In this document: positions 1-12,665 of the stretch, piece by piece
How positions within the stretch are numbered: position 1 is the stretch's first letter
Layout of the letters: each line of letters opens with the position of its first letter
Assembly (NCBI GenBank): GCA_008638375.1
Contig: CM018036.1
Span: 16,634,651-16,698,650, forward strand
Source of the DNA: Nyssa sinensis
Lineage: Eukaryota; Streptophyta; Magnoliopsida; Cornales; Nyssaceae
DNA: 64,000 bases
Direction: 5' to 3'
Translations under genes and position numbers: made by a program
The notes under the pieces: model-generated
What the model was told of the DNA's origin: nothing
The model's database searches: none
Seen by the model: the letters and a program-made list of their open reading frames with translations, nothing else

Positions 1-469
1 GTGTGTGTTTTTTGGTTGTGTTAAAATATGTATTGAAGGATGTTTGTAGTTCAAGGAAGGAGTTTCAAAAGTTGTGGTCAATCACCCTTTATGTAAGACG
101 ACAAGTTTTGCCCCCTCCCTCTCCAAAAGGTGGAATAAATGGTTAACAAGGAGGGATAACCCCCTTGGTAAAATGCTATGCTATATAGTAAAACCTAGGC
201 ACCACCTCTAAAGTTTATTATTCTGAGACTTCCTATGACAATATGTGAAACTTCCCTTCGAGTTATTCTCTATTACCACTAATAACTTATATTTCATCAG
301 ATAAACTTTTGTAACCATTGACAACTTAAAGGTTATTAGCCTACTGCTCGGGAGCGCCATGCCCTTGCACTCAAAGAGAGACCCTCCAAATAGCAATTAT
401 AGTATCATCGCAAAGGGCAAGATTCTTCCACTCTAGATCTTCATGATGTCGAAGAATGCCCTTTCGAAA

Positions 470-2770
470 TTGAGAAATCATTAAGTTCCAGAGGAAATGA
501 CAGTATGGTCAAACTAATGGAGGAGGCCATCAAAAGTGCTCGTCAGTACCGAAGAAGAAGGAAAGTATTTGCAAATTAGCTTAGCTTTGTCTCACTCGGA
601 GCAGGAGTAGATCGTTAAGTTTTTGAAATCTAACCTTACGGTATTCGCTTGGGAAACTAGAGATATGGAGGGAATAGACGCTGACTTCATCTCTCACAAG
701 TTAATAATAGATCTAGACCACCCTCCCGTGAGATAGAAGAGAAGAACGTTTTGCTCTAGAGCATTATAAGATCATCAACAAAGAAGTCCAGAGGTTGTTT
801 GATGTTGTGATGACAATAAAGGTATTTTACCCTAAATGGCTCACTAATACAGTCCTTGCAAAGAAGAAGAATGGCAAGTGGAGAGTCTGTGTCGACTACA
901 CCGACCTTAATAAAGCTTGTCCTAAAGACAGCTTCCCTCTCCCTAGAATTGATCAACTCATGGATGCTACGGCAAGTCACGAACTCATGAGCTTCTCGGT
1001 TACTTACTCTTAAGTATAATTAGATCCAAATGTATCTTCCAAACCAGGAGAAAACAACTTTCATATCAGAACAAGGTTTCTATTATTATAGAGTGATGTC
1101 GTTCGGTCTAAAGAATGCTGGAGCGACATATCAAAGGCTTGTGAACAAAATATTTAGCCTCTAGATCAGAGATACAATGGAAGTCTATATCGATGATATG
1201 CTCATCAAGAGTGTTTGGAAGGCTGATCACATCTAGTACTTATCCCAAACATCCGACATCCTGAAGAAATACAGAATGAAACTTAATCCATCAAAGTGTA
1301 CCTTCGAGATTACAGAGGGAAAATTATTGGGGTTCCTAGTCTCCTAAAGGGGAATTGAAGTAGATCCTACCTAGATCAATGCTTTGATTGATCTAGAATC
1401 CCTAGAACTAAGAAAGATATTTAAGGGTTGAATGATAGGATAGTAGCATTGAATAGGTTTACCACTAAATTCACAGATCAATGCCTTATGTTCTTTAAAG
1501 GAGAGTAAGGCCCTAGAATAAACCTCTGAATGTGAAGAAACCTTCCAAAAACTCAAGGAGTACTTTGCCTCTCCCGACCTTCTTTCAAAACTGGTGTCAG
1601 AAGAAAAATTGCTCTTGTATTTGGTCGTATCAAAAAATGCAGTCAGCTCAGCCATAATTAGGGAGGAAACAGAGGTTCAGAAGCCAGTCTTTTATCTTAA
1701 CAAAACACTCATTAACACCGAAATAAGGTATTCCAAAATTGAAAAATTGGCTTTAGCCTTGGTAACATCTGCTCAGATGCTCAGGCCATATTTTCAAGCT
1801 CATCCCATCATAATCCCCACATCTTATCCTCTGAAATCTGTCATTCACAAGCCTGAAGTCTCTAGACGATTGGTTAAATGGTCAGTGGAGTTAGGAAAGT
1901 TTGACATATCTTATGTTCCATGAACTTCTATAAAAGCTCAAGCATTGGCAGATTTCATAGCTGAATTCACCAGAACACAACACTCAAAAGCTCAAACCTC
2001 TATAGACACTTTTGTATGGCTACTTTACACAGATGGTTCTTTCACGAATAAGGGCTTTAGAGCAGGGATAATACTTCAGTCCCTTGATGGGATCACAATT
2101 GAAAAGGCCGTAAGCTTGGGATTCAGAGCCTCTAATAATGAAGCTAAGTATGAAGCACTTATCCTAGGGTTGAAGTTAGCTTTGAAATGTGAAGTAATAA
2201 ATCTCAAAGTATTTTTTGACTCTCAGCTTGTAGATAGTCAAGTCGTTGGAGAATATTCAGCCAAAGGTAATAGAATGATAAGGTATTCAGAGTTAGTAGA
2301 GTCATTAAAGAAATCTTTTCTCAAATTTACCATTCAGAAGATTGAAAGAAATCAAAACTTTAGAGCTCACGAACTAGCAAATATGGCCTCCTACCTGAGG
2401 TCAGAAAGGGATTTTTAGGTTTTAAAATAATCTCTTAATTGGATAACCCCCATTATCAAATTCTTAACGGAGGGGCTGCTTTTAGAAGATAAAAATCAAG
2501 AAAGAAGGGTCTGAATCATGCTGGCTCGGTATTTAATCCTTAAAGCAAAACTTTACTAAAGGTCTTACACGTAACCCTTCTTGTTGTGCTTGGCTCTAGA
2601 AGAAGTTCAATACGTCTTGACTGAAATACATGAGGGGATCTGTGGCAACCATGATGGTAGGAGGACCATTGCCCACCTAGCACTGACTCAGGGCTATTCC
2701 AGGCCCAATATGCTAAAATAGGATAAAGAATATGTTCAAAAGTGTGACAAATGTCAGCGTTTTCGCATCT
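470..2770 (+). pseudogene. Ty3/gypsy pol remnant, dual RNase H (Tat-like)
   Basis: This is a degenerate retrotransposon polyprotein with several stops and frameshifts. Reading left to right I see the protease-RT linker with an FAWE-type motif (about 640), the RT fingers block WRVCVDYTDLNKACPKDSFP (about 880-945), the SFGLKNAGATYQ block (about 1100-1135), and the RT active site YIDD at 1186-1197. A first, RT-associated RNase H lies at 1594-1923. A second RNase H at 1945-2418 contains LYTDGS and NNEAKYEAL. An HHCC integrase zinc finger (H-G-I-C-G-N-H ... C-D-K-C) is at about 2625-2760. Two consecutive RNase H domains are characteristic of the Tat lineage. The integrase catalytic core is missing, since similarity stops near 2770. 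It cannot encode a working protein. Confidence 0.88.
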
Positions 2771-3400
2771 TGCTATCTTAAATCTTTCTTTAAATGAATT
2801 TAAGTTTGAACCAAGTGGGTCTTCACTTTTAGTAACCTTGTTTGTTATTATCTAAACCTAAATAATTTTAAAGATCCACTTCCTAATGTTTTTGAGACTT
2901 GACTTTTCTCAATATCCTTGACGTTTCTTCTAATTATCTCACTTCTTTGTTATCATTATTAAGCTAAGAGAGTATTTTGGAGGTCCAATTCCAAGATGTG
3001 TTTAGAACATGAGTAATCTTTGAAAACTAGATCTACCTGAAAATAATTTCAATTCTCCAATACTAAATTTATTTATAATTTGAGTCATTTGGAGTCACTT
3101 TACCTTTCAAACAATTAATTGCAAGGTATTATTTCAAATTCTATAGGGAACCTCACTTTTGTCGTCATGCTCGACTTCCAAACATGTTTGGGAACCGAGA
3201 AAAAGATAGAAACCAGACAAAATCAAATTTACGGTGGTTAGGGTTTAAATGCTCTCTGTGTTATTGAGAGGAGGAAGACAATGCAAAGTACATCATCCCA
3301 AAATGGTGTCATTCCGTTATCTCCCTAATGGGCTGAGTTATTAAATTTAGTTGGGCCAAGGTCCATAGAAAGGAAAAGAATATCGGGCTGAGCACGGCCC
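2771..3400. other. unassigned stretch between pol remnant and LTR
   Basis: No coding similarity is seen here. The expected integrase catalytic core does not follow the zinc finger, so a deletion breakpoint lies near 2770. The right part (about 3300-3480) has GC-richer text resembling the 5' part of the LTRs further right, so the LTR may begin within this stretch. I could not find its TG terminus or target duplication. Confidence 0.4.
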
Positions 3401-4294
3401 AAGTGCTAGCGCCCCATTAAAGCACCCCCAAGGTGGTGCTTTTGGTTGTAAGGATAAGCCTAGCTAGTTCCAGTCAGTTTTGGTCCAAGGTTGGACCAGT
3501 TCAATAACTGGTCCACAATTGGACCGATTCTTTATTAAAAAATCACGAAATTGCCACGATTTAATAAAAATCAAATTTATATGGAAAATAAATTCAAAAA
3601 AGGGCATACCCAAAAATTTTGGACACTCTTTGATTGAATGGCATGGTCCATTTAGACATCTAGAAACCTAAGGAGAGTTCCATATAAATATGTAAAATTA
3701 AAAAAATACCTTTAGTGTTAAATCTGTGAAAAGGGCATCTCCAAGGTTTTTGGATGCCTCCAAGGCAAACCAAAATTTGAAAAAGGCGTCTCTAAGATTT
3801 TTGGATGCCCTGAACTCAAATATAATGTCAGATTAAGCAAACGGGGCCCGATAGTGGTCCCACCTAAATTAGTAAAATGGAAACAATGCCCTAGATCTAA
3901 CTTGAACAAATAAAGTGTGAATTAAATTTCAAAAAGAATGTGTTCAAAGTTTTTGGATGCTCTAAATTCAAATATGATATCTGATTAAGTAAATTGGGAC
4001 CCGATGGTGGTTCCACCTAAATTAGTGAAATAATGATATTTCCCCTAGAATTAAATTGGGTAATTGAATGACTAGTTAAAACCCAGAAATAGCTTTTTCA
4101 AGGTTTTTGCACACCCTTAACCTAAATACAATGTCAAAATTAGAAAATTTGGACATGGTGTTGGTCTCATGTCCAAATTTTCTAATTTTGGATCTTCTAG
4201 ATCAGTTTTCATGGTCTGTTTGGTCAACCAATATCTTGATAGACTTGAAACTAGCATTGATAAACTTATAATAATACCCTTGGGGGTTTAAAGG

Positions 4295-4601
4295 TAGGGA
4301 TGGAAACTGTCCCCACTCTGTCCCTAATGGTAAAAAACAATTCTAAGGTTTTTCATCACACTCATATTATTTTTTTATTGAAATAGTTATTTTGGTAATA
4401 AAATTTTAATTTACCTACCAAAATAAAAGTTTTAACTTACTAAAGAAAAAAATATCGGGGTCTGGGGCGGGGTTGGGGAATGTAAATAGGGCCTAAGTGA
4501 ACAACTAAATGAGACAGAGCGAGGTCAGGGCAGGGAATATAAACAAGGTCAGGGTTGGGGAAGGGGCACCCTGTCCCGAACCCGCCTCGTTGTCATTCAT
4601 A
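4295..4601. mobile_element. non-autonomous hAT element, 307 bp
   Basis: The ends are imperfect inverted repeats (TAGGGATGGAAAC on the left; TATGAATGACAAC as the reverse complement of the right). They are flanked by a perfect 8-bp direct repeat TTTAAAGG at 4287-4294 and 4602-4609, the size made by hAT transposases. The subterminal sequence is GC-rich. There is no coding capacity. It is nested in the LTR. Confidence 0.75.
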
Positions 4602-5521
4602 TTTAAAGGACATCTAAATGATACAGAATCTTTGAGATAGAACTTCCTTAGGGTTTTTGAGGTCTAGGAACTCATTTTTGCATTTTGGGAAAATAGAAGT
4701 TTTATATATAGTTTATAGTATCATTGACTCTAGAGAACTTATGGAATTAATATAAAACCTAAGCACTAAGGGTCAGGGCAGCCTATGGAGTTAATTATGA
4801 ACTCTTAAAATACCCCATGCTTAAACACAAGAACTTAAGTAATATTTCCTCACAATTGTGCATCGATTGACTGTTGTAGGTATTGTGCTATGTTTTTATG
4901 AGATTTTTAAAGTTTAATTGTTGTAGGTATTGTGCTATGTTTAGTATCAAAAATATGTGGACTGTATATGTGATGATACCTAGATTATGTTATTCTTGAG
5001 ATGTGAAAGAATGTTCTGATTATGTATATAGGTTTGATGCATTGTATCTTGCATAATGAGACAAACTGATATAATATGAGATAATATGGTACCTCAAGAG
5101 GACTATTTAGGACATAATGAGATCAGATAAAATATTCGTAAATAGATTATAATTATCCTTATTACCCAAATTCCTATTGTTGGGAATAAAGTTTCCTTCG
5201 ACTATGAGTCGCAAACCCACGCAAGAGGTTTTCTTAGTCCTAATGGGTTAGTAGCCTATAAACAACACCTTGGGTATTGATTCTATAGACCCGTAGGTAA
5301 GTAGGTTTAAAATGGGCTTAATGGGGACGTGCATGTATTAAACCATGAACATGATATCATAAATCATGAAATAATGCATTCATGAAAGTATATACACATA
5401 GAGCATGGATGTGTTGCATTGATTGCATTAATGGATGATACACTTATTAATTATGTGGATTGCACATGTTAGATAATGTAAACCTTAATTTTATAGTTGT
5501 GTTATGTACTACACATGTTGG

Positions 5522-5541
5522 ATATATATATATATATATAT
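5522..5541. repeat. (AT)n microsatellite
   Basis: An uninterrupted run of ten AT units lies inside the LTR. Confidence 0.95.
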
Positions 5542-6242
5542 ACATATATAGTTATTGATATTGCTTTAACACGAAATGGTGGTGTATCTTGGGATAGGTA
5601 TATATAGATGTAGTGTAATACTACATCATTCATTTTACTACTATTATGTGATATTGAGTTATATCTTTATTTTTTGATTTGCATATCTAAATCTGTGAAT
5701 TAGTAAATGATATTTGTTGTATGCATGTGTTGTATGCCGGACATTAGGGTTTGCCCTCATCGGGCATGCATTAGTTTTTGGCATGTTGTGTACTTGTGTG
5801 TTTTAAGAACCCTACTCACCCTTGCTGTTCATGGGAATGGAAGGTACTGGACTTGTAGATGACAACTACAGGATTAATCACGGACAGAAGATGGATTTAG
5901 ACAGTATTGTTACTCATTTTGTATAAAAGTGCCTATACCCTTTTATTGATCTCATTATATCTATACATCTGTATCAGTAGATAATCGAGTCAGCTCTAAA
6001 TAGTTTGACCATATTGTATATTTTATAAATCCTTGACAACCATTTATTGTATAGTTGAACCTGATGAAAAGTTAATTTCTATTAATCTAGTTTATGGACT
6101 TGAACAAGTATAATCATGGTAAAAAATTAATTCAAAAAAATGGCCTATATTTTAATACACTTGACTAGGTTGATCTAGTGCATCACCTCCAATCAAGGTC
6201 AAATAACCCATGTGTCACGGCTTTGAATTTTGGGTCGTGACA

Positions 6243-7568
6243 TTTATATTGGAAAAACCAGTCGAGTGTCTCTCAAAATCATTCGATTGATTGTTCTTGT
6301 CATGATGAACCTCAAGCCTTTGGATAAATCAGTTGAGTTCATCAGTTAACTAAATTATGATTCAGTCGTCTAACTGATGAACCCAAGCGACTGATTTTGT
6401 TGATCTAATAATTTCAAATTCAAATTTTTAACAGATTTGAAAAGGGACAACGACTAGTTGGTGAGTTTAATGGCTATATTCTTCAAAGGCCTATAAATAA
6501 AGGTCCTCTACAACATTTATTACTAATGATTCATGTACATTAACTTTCCAATCTTTCATTTGACCTTAGATCTCATTTATTGCAAAACCTAGATCTAAAA
6601 GTTCTACTCATCTTTAATGTTCAAAAAATTTCTTGAACAGTCATTAGAAAGTGAGAATTTATTGCACCAATTAGTTTTAAAAGAGAGTAACCATTGGTAA
6701 CTTCTTGTATTTCTCATTGTGGTGTGACTTTGAGGGTAAATGTTACCTTTGTGAGGCAAAATGAGATTTTGCTGAAAAAAGAGTGGGGTGCTCTTTATTG
6801 TAAATGTTTGATCACATTCTATATTGATTGTGTTCTTTCTGGATATACTAATTTGAGAAACATCAAGCATGAGATCATATTACATCCTTTAGTGACTAAG
6901 ATGGGAGCTTCCGCATGTTAAGAAACATCAAGTGTTCCAGTTTCACTATCAAATGAAAGACCCCAACAAAAATTACATCTAGTCTGTCATTGAAGTTTGA
7001 AATGCAGAACAGAAATACCTTCCTCCCGCGGCTCTCCTAACAAACTAAACAGGCTGCTTATCAGAAAAGAAGAGATATTGGGGGATTTACAATTTCAGAA
7101 TAGGTTTCCTTCACCTTAAAGCTAAGAAATAATTTAAAAACTAAACAATGAACAGAGGAAAGGATTTCTCTTGGAAGACAACTTTGCAAACCATGAGGTC
7201 ATAGAGCCATAACAGTACAGCTCAGTTGACAGCCCATAATAAATTGATCTTCAAGATGATTTTTTATCCTGCCCAAATTTCAGCTTGTATGTCTTACCAG
7301 TACATATACTTATTAAGATAATATCAGCCAACATCCAGAATACGAATTTAAGGTGCCCAATTATATAGACAGGCAGACTAAAACCACTCTTCTACGTCCA
7401 AATTATTGTTGTAAGTTGATTATTCCAGTCGTATGGTTGAAAGGTGATTTCATAAACACCATTAGCTTCAAGCAGAGGACAGTATTTGTCAATAGGGGGT
7501 GCTCACTTGCTAATGGAGATTTTAGATTCAACATTCTGTATTGATTTTATTCTTTCGAGATATGCTAA
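6243..7568. other. unassigned repeat remnants, possible LTR fragment
   Basis: No supportable gene was found. The segment 6250-6520 has alternating CAGTCGA/CGACTGA-like motifs followed by a good TATA box (TATAAATA, 6492-6499), resembling the promoter part of a Ty1/copia LTR. Two diverged copies of one sequence lie at about 6780-6860 and 7495-7570, sharing TATTGATT-T-TTCTTTC-GATAT-CTAATTTGAGA. The intervening 6900-7350 is relatively even in base composition and shows no repeat signature. Confidence 0.35.
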
Positions 7569-8043
7569 TTTGAGAGTAGGGCTAACAATTTTTAATAAGA
7601 CTCAAAAACGACACAGAATTGATAGGTTCAGATTGAGTCTAACTGTGTTCGGGTCAAATTTGAGTCAGGCACAGTTCACATGATGAATAAACATGCCCTG
7701 TTTTAGGTTAACCTGTTGACCCAAAATTATCTACCTGTTTAGTAACCCATGTAACCTAATCCGACCTATAAAAATCTATTTATCAAGTATACAGAATTAT
7801 CTATTTACCCTAATTTAATAGGGTTGACTCTCTAATTATTAATTATCAAGTTTCTTTAAATTTTTTATTAATAATAAAATTTCTCATAAGTAAACAATTT
7901 TTAGTATAAACCAAGGATATGCATACATATTCCCAAGGATGATATTTTTTTCAATAGAAAATGTTATAAGAAAGTTGTTGATCTCCTTTTTAAAAATAAA
8001 GAATTAATGTCACTAATAATATTTATATATCTATTATACATGT

Positions 8044-8199
8044 GTATTTTTCTATTCTAATAATTAAAATTATAAACGGAATTTTTTCTAAAAATTATAA
8101 TTATTAAGTAATAGAATACATGTATTTTTCTATTCTAATAATTAAAATTATAAACGGAATTTTTTCTAAAAATTATAATTATTAAGTAATAGAATTATT
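8044..8199. repeat. 78-bp tandem duplication
   Basis: Two copies (8044-8121, 8122-8199) are nearly identical over 74 of 78 bases, so the duplication is recent compared with the surrounding DNA. The unit includes TATTCTAATAATTAAAATTA, a sequence that recurs in diverged form near 11350, 11780 and 50200. Confidence 0.9.
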
Positions 8200-8429
8200 A
8201 ATTATTTATCATGGAACGAAGTTGGTTCCTCAAAAAATTATTAGTTATTAGAAATTATTAAATAATAACTATTAAAGAGTCAACTCGATAAGTTTTAAGC
8301 TATGATAATATGATATAAAGACTTAGGATAAGCAAGATTGAGACAAAAATGTGAAGTGTGACTCAAAAAAACTAATAATAAGTTATTACAAAAAGTACAA
8401 CTGATTATGCCCCTTTTTATGCTTCTCAA

Positions 8430-10986
8430 GATATGAGATTTGAATTATACATTAGCTCGGTGGATGAGGTTAGGCAATGCATTTCGGAGTTTTATCGGAA
8501 TTTGTACAAGGAAGACAGAGTGGAGACCGGATTTGGGTGGCTTGGATTTCAATTCAATCTCGAAGATGGATGCAGTCATGCTGGAAAGGGCCTTCGAGGA
8601 GGAAGAAGTGGTGGCGGCTTTACAGTCGTGCGATGGGGACAAAGCTCTGGGCCAAGATAGGTTCACAATGGCCTTTTATAAGCATTGTTGATCGGTTTTG
8701 AGGAGGAATGTTATGGTTGTGTCTGCTCATTTTCAGGACACAGGGGGTTTTGAGAGAAGCCAAAATGCCTTGTTCATTGCCTTGATTCCAAAGAAGGAAT
8801 GAGCCAATGATATAAAGGATTTTAGGCCTATAAGCCTAGTGGGGAGCCTTTATAAATTGGAGGCAAAAGTCCTTTCTCTGTAGTTGAAATTGGTGATGGG
8901 TGGGATTATTTCGGGTAGCTAGAATGCTTTTGTGGAGGATAGGCAAATTTTGGATGCAATGTTATTAGCTAATGAGAGCATTGATACGAGGAGGAAAAAG
9001 GGGGAGGCAGGGTTAATGTGTAAGCTGGATATTGAGAAGGCCTGTGATAATGTTAATTGGGACTTCTTGCTGTTTCTTTAGCCAAGATTGGTTTTGGGGA
9101 GAGGTGGAGATTGTGGATCCAGGCATGTATTACCACAGTTTCATTCTCTGTTATGGTCAACGAGTTTCCTGTCGATTTGTTCGCGCCTCTTGTGGTCTAA
9201 GGCAAGGGTATCCTTTATCCCCATTTCTGTTTGTGACTGTCATGGAAGCTATGAGCAAGATGATTGATAAAACGGTGATTGAAGGAATGATAAGTGGTTT
9301 TGGTGTTGAGGATGAAAGGGGGAGCAGGGTGGAGGTTTCCCATTTATTTTTTGCTGATGATACTCTTATTTTTTGTGAGGCTGGGGTCAGCTAGCTTGGC
9401 TATCTGAGGTGCATTTTAGTTTGTTTTGAGGTTGTTTCTGGTTTAAAGGTGAATCTGGGCGAAAGTGAGATTATTCCTTTGAGAACTAGCGAGGAAGTGG
9501 ACTTTCTTATTCACGGGTTCGGGTGTAAGCGTGGAGCCTTGCCTTCTCAGTATTTGGGTCTCCCTCTAGGTGCTTCTCCTTCTTGTACAGCAATATGGGA
9601 TTTGGTCATCGAACGTTTCCAATGCAGGCTTACAAGATGGAAGAGGCAGTACCTTTCAAAAGGAGGGAGGATTATGCTCATCAAAAGTACATTAGAGAGT
9701 CTTCCCACCTATTTCATGTCGGTGTTCCCGATGCCAGTTTTCATGAAAAAGAAGCTTGAGAAAATCCAAAGAGATTTCCTTTGGGGGGGAAAGTAAGGGG
9801 GAGAAAAATATTCATTTCGTATGGTGGGAAAAGGCTGACAAAGAATTGGGGGGGGGGGGGGGAGTTGGGATTTAAAAAGATATAACGAGGCTTTATTGGG
9901 TAAATGGTTTTGGAGATTTGCAAAGGAAGATGATCTTCTGTGGAAAAGAGTAGTGTCCACAAAGTTTGGGTGTGAGGGGAGGGGGTGGTTTGTTAGGGAG
10001 GTCAAGGAGGCTAGGGGGTGTAGTTTATGGAAAGCAATTCAAAAGGGGAAGGAAAATTTTATTAGGTTGGTGAGCTTTGAGGTTGGGAGAGGCTCTAGGG
10101 TGCGATTTTGGGACAATGTTTAGTGTTGCAAGATCCCTCTCAAGCATAAGTTTTCGGGCCTTTACAATATTGCCTCTAATAAGGAAGCTTTGGTGGAAGA
10201 ATACGTGGAGAGTATTAGGGGCAGCAGGGTGTGGAGCCCTTCCTTTAGGAGGAATTTCTTCAATTGGGAATTCGGAGATGTGGAAGAGCTGATGAGCTTG
10301 CTGGATCAGTGTCACACGCACGGGGAAGAAGGTGACGCGATGCTTTGGAGGGGTAGTAGCAGGAAAGTTTTCTCAGTTCGATCTTTCTATGAGTAGTTGT
10401 ATGTTAAGCATAATGTGGATTTTCCTTGGCAGCTTATTTGGAAATAAAAAATTCCAAAGAAAGTTACTTTCTTTTGTTGGTCAGCAGCATTGGGTGCTAT
10501 CTTGACTACAGAGAATCTTTACAGAAGGGGTTACCAAATGCCAAGTAGGTGTTGTATGTGCAAGGCCAAAGAAGAAACAGTCAATCATCTTCTTTTGCAC
10601 TGTGGGGTGGCTAGGGATGTTTGGAATATGGTTCTTTCCCTTTTTGGGTTTTGTTGGGTGACGCCGGCTACAATTCATGATACCGTGATTAGGCGGAGGT
10701 GTAATAGAATACGGAAAGATGTCAAACCAGTATGGAGGATGGCCCCTTTCTGTCTTGGTGTATTTGGATGGAGTGCAACAACCATATTTTCGAAGGAAAT
10801 GAATCATATGTGGAAGATTAAAGACAATTTTTTGCATCTTTTTTGTTTTTGGCTTAAAGAGGACAGTTGTATTTATTTAGAAAGCTTCATTGATTTTCTG
10901 GGGGAATTAAGGTTCTTATTTATGTTGTCGTTTCCTCTTCTTTTGTTCATGGGTGTGCCCCCCTCAACTGATCAAAAAAAAAAAAA
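8430..10986 (+). mobile_element. L1-type LINE, 5'-truncated, degenerate
   Basis: This is a non-LTR retrotransposon ORF2 remnant in several frames. In order: the RT N-terminal block ending in D-K-A-L-G-Q-D (8440-8690); a DFRPISLVGSLYK block (about 8818-8862); a [13 protein letters not shown] block (about 9021-9062); GLRQGYPLSPFLF (about 9194-9232); the catalytic FADDTLIF (about 9350-9373); YLGLPLG (about 9551-9571); and a zinc-binding zf-RVT segment with C-x-x-C and H-L-L-L-H-C (about 10550-10600). It ends in a 13-A tail (10974-10986). The apurinic endonuclease and ORF1 are missing, the usual 5' truncation. A G15 run at 9848-9862 disrupts the frame. No convincing target duplication was found. 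Confidence 0.88.
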
Positions 10987-11013
10987 TGTAGGTCCTCATC
11001 ATCTACTTACCCA

Positions 11014-11040
11014 AAGAGAGAGAGAGAGAGAGAGAGAGAG
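11014..11040. repeat. (AG)n microsatellite
   Basis: About 13 AG units lie 30 bp downstream of the LINE poly(A) tail. Confidence 0.95.
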
Positions 11041-11159
11041 CATCTAATGTAATCATTAGAGAATCATTTGCTCATAATTTAAGACATTGATTGATAATAT
11101 GGATAAAAATCTAAAATAAAATAAAAAAATTGTTTCAAGCATCAAAGACCACTAGCACG

Positions 11160-11950
11160 TTCGAAATGGAAGATCATTTAATCTAAGCTTAAGATTATAT
11201 AACAAAGAAATAACAACGCAAGACAAAAGTATATGACAAGTGAATTCCAATTATATGTGTGTGTATTATAATTAATTTAATTTATAAGTTCATAATGTCC
11301 TTTTTTGTTATGAATAAATAAATTTTATATAACATCCATACATAAAAACATGTATTTTTCTATTCTAATAATTAATATAGTAGAAATGGGAGATCATTTC
11401 ATCTGAACTTAAGATTATATAACAAAGAAATAGCGACGCAAGACAAAAGTATATGACAAGTGAATTCCAATATAATTGATTCTCTAATAACTTATCAAAA
11501 AAATCTCTAATAATTAAGAACCATGGGAGATCCAAAAATTATTAATCACTAGAATTATTAACTATTGAGATATATATGATTTTTATTACCAAAAAATTTA
11601 CACATATACAATTTTTAGTATAAAATAGATATGCATAAAAAATTTCAAGGTTGATAAACATTTTTCACAAAAAAAAAAAAAAGTATTATAACAAATTTAA
11701 GTTACAAGTTCTTAATGTCCTTTTATATTATGAATAAATAAATTTTAATAATCTATGTAACATCCAAACATATACACATGTATTTTTTTCTATGCTAATA
11801 ATTAATACTATAAAAGCGTTTCTTTACAAATTTATTAATTATTAAGTAATAGAATTGTTATTTATCCATTATAGGACGAAGTTTGTCCCTCAAAATTTAT
11901 TAATTAATAGAGATTATTAAGATCTCGTAAATACAACAGCAACAAAGAGA
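11160..11950. repeat. AT-rich dispersed repeat with internal direct copies
   Basis: A segment at about 11160-11250 is repeated at 11383-11475; both contain ACAAAAGTATATGACAAGTG. A second pair (11260-11380 and 11690-11810) shares CTTAATGTCC/ATAATGTCC, TATGAATAAATAAATTTTA and an ACATGTATTTTT block. The family also resembles 7820-8290 and 49970-50340. No coding capacity is visible. Confidence 0.6.
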
Positions 11951-12054
11951 AACATGGTTTATATCAAGGATCATGTTAGGGTCGAGGGAGATCAAAATTA
12001 AATTGGTAGAAATTGTAAAAAAATTTATGATAATGTGTGGTCTAACTGAGTAAA

Positions 12055-12141
12055 TGTCTTAAATAGAGCAGAATGGAGAGACAAGATTCATATAGCCAAC
12101 CCCAAATAGTTGGGATAAGGCTGAGTTGAGTTAAGTTTAGA
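12055..12141 (+). mobile_element. RTE-type LINE 3' tail fragment
   Basis: The text ATTCATATAGCCAACCCCAA followed by TAGTTGGGATAAGGCTGAGT is the 3' end seen in plant RTE-type LINEs, ending in GAGTTGAGTT repeats. Only the tail and a short, decayed stretch upstream are recognisable. Confidence 0.65.
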
Positions 12142-12665
12142 TTATTAAGATATTGAATATTAATTACTAGAGGGCCAATGGAAGATCTACAATGAATTAA
12201 AATTAAGTAAATAATTCAATAAAGTGGGGTTAATATTATGCTTCATCGTTATACATTAAATAATTCAATAACCTTCCCATACTCTTTGCATCTTAGTGTT
12301 TTCTTTAATATTATGCTGACTTTTTTTCCAATAAAAAAAATAAAATATTATTGTGTAAATTGTTGAGTTATTTATACTGACTGATCATGTCAAATAGGTC
12401 AAATTTATCAAACGGATTAATCATGTTGTGTCGTGTAACCTATTTAATAAGTATGTCAATCATGTCAAATGGGTTTATCATGTCAAACATATCAATTACT
12501 AAACAGTTAGTCGTGTTATATCTTGTATGTTTAAAAAATAGGTTGTATTTGTGTTTGGATATTTGAGACGATTAATTAATAGATCGTGTTCAGGTTGATA
12601 CTTATTCCTAAATATGTATCTTACTTGACACAACCCAAACACAAACTGCCAACACCATTTGAAAG

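Larger units (their letters stand above)
3400..6242 (+). mobile_element. long gypsy-type LTR, 5' boundary unknown
   Basis: The right end reads GGGTCGTGACA, the same terminus as the solo LTRs at 22-34 kb. The body is clearly homologous to the solo LTR at 37079-41300. Shared blocks include TTTTTGGATGC, GGTCCCACCTAAATTAGTAAAATG, repeated at about 150-bp spacing, and near the 3' end the shared block TGCATTAGTTTTTG-CATGTTGT and ACTGGACTTGTAGA (5770-5870). It lies downstream of the gypsy pol remnant in the same orientation, so it could be that element's 3' LTR. The five bases after the end are TTTAT, but no matching copy was found upstream. A small hAT element interrupts it at 4295-4601. Confidence 0.65.
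7577..12657. mobile_element. outline of an old hAT element, later invaded
   Basis: The left end is TAGGGCTAACAATTTT and the reverse complement of the right end is TGGTGTTGGCAGTTTG. Both are decayed forms of a TAGGG-TGGCAATT type plant hAT terminus. The flanks are TTTGAGAG (7569-7576) and TTTGAAAG (12658-12665), an 8-bp duplication with one mismatch. The subterminal regions (7600-7760 and 12380-12657) have the GACACA/GTGTCGTG/GGGTCAA wording typical of such elements. The middle holds an AT-rich repeat, a LINE and an RTE tail. No transposase domain is recognised. The pairing of the two ends rests on duplication and subterminal similarity only. Confidence 0.5.

Noticed and set aside
7018..7056. 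Possible 35-nt minus-strand exon between a CAG and a GTATTT site
   Set aside because: The peptide matches nothing I recognise, including eIF2B delta, and such short site pairs arise by chance.
9709..10837. Open frames on the minus strand over the LINE
   Set aside because: They are antisense shadows of the LINE reverse transcriptase and zf-RVT segments.
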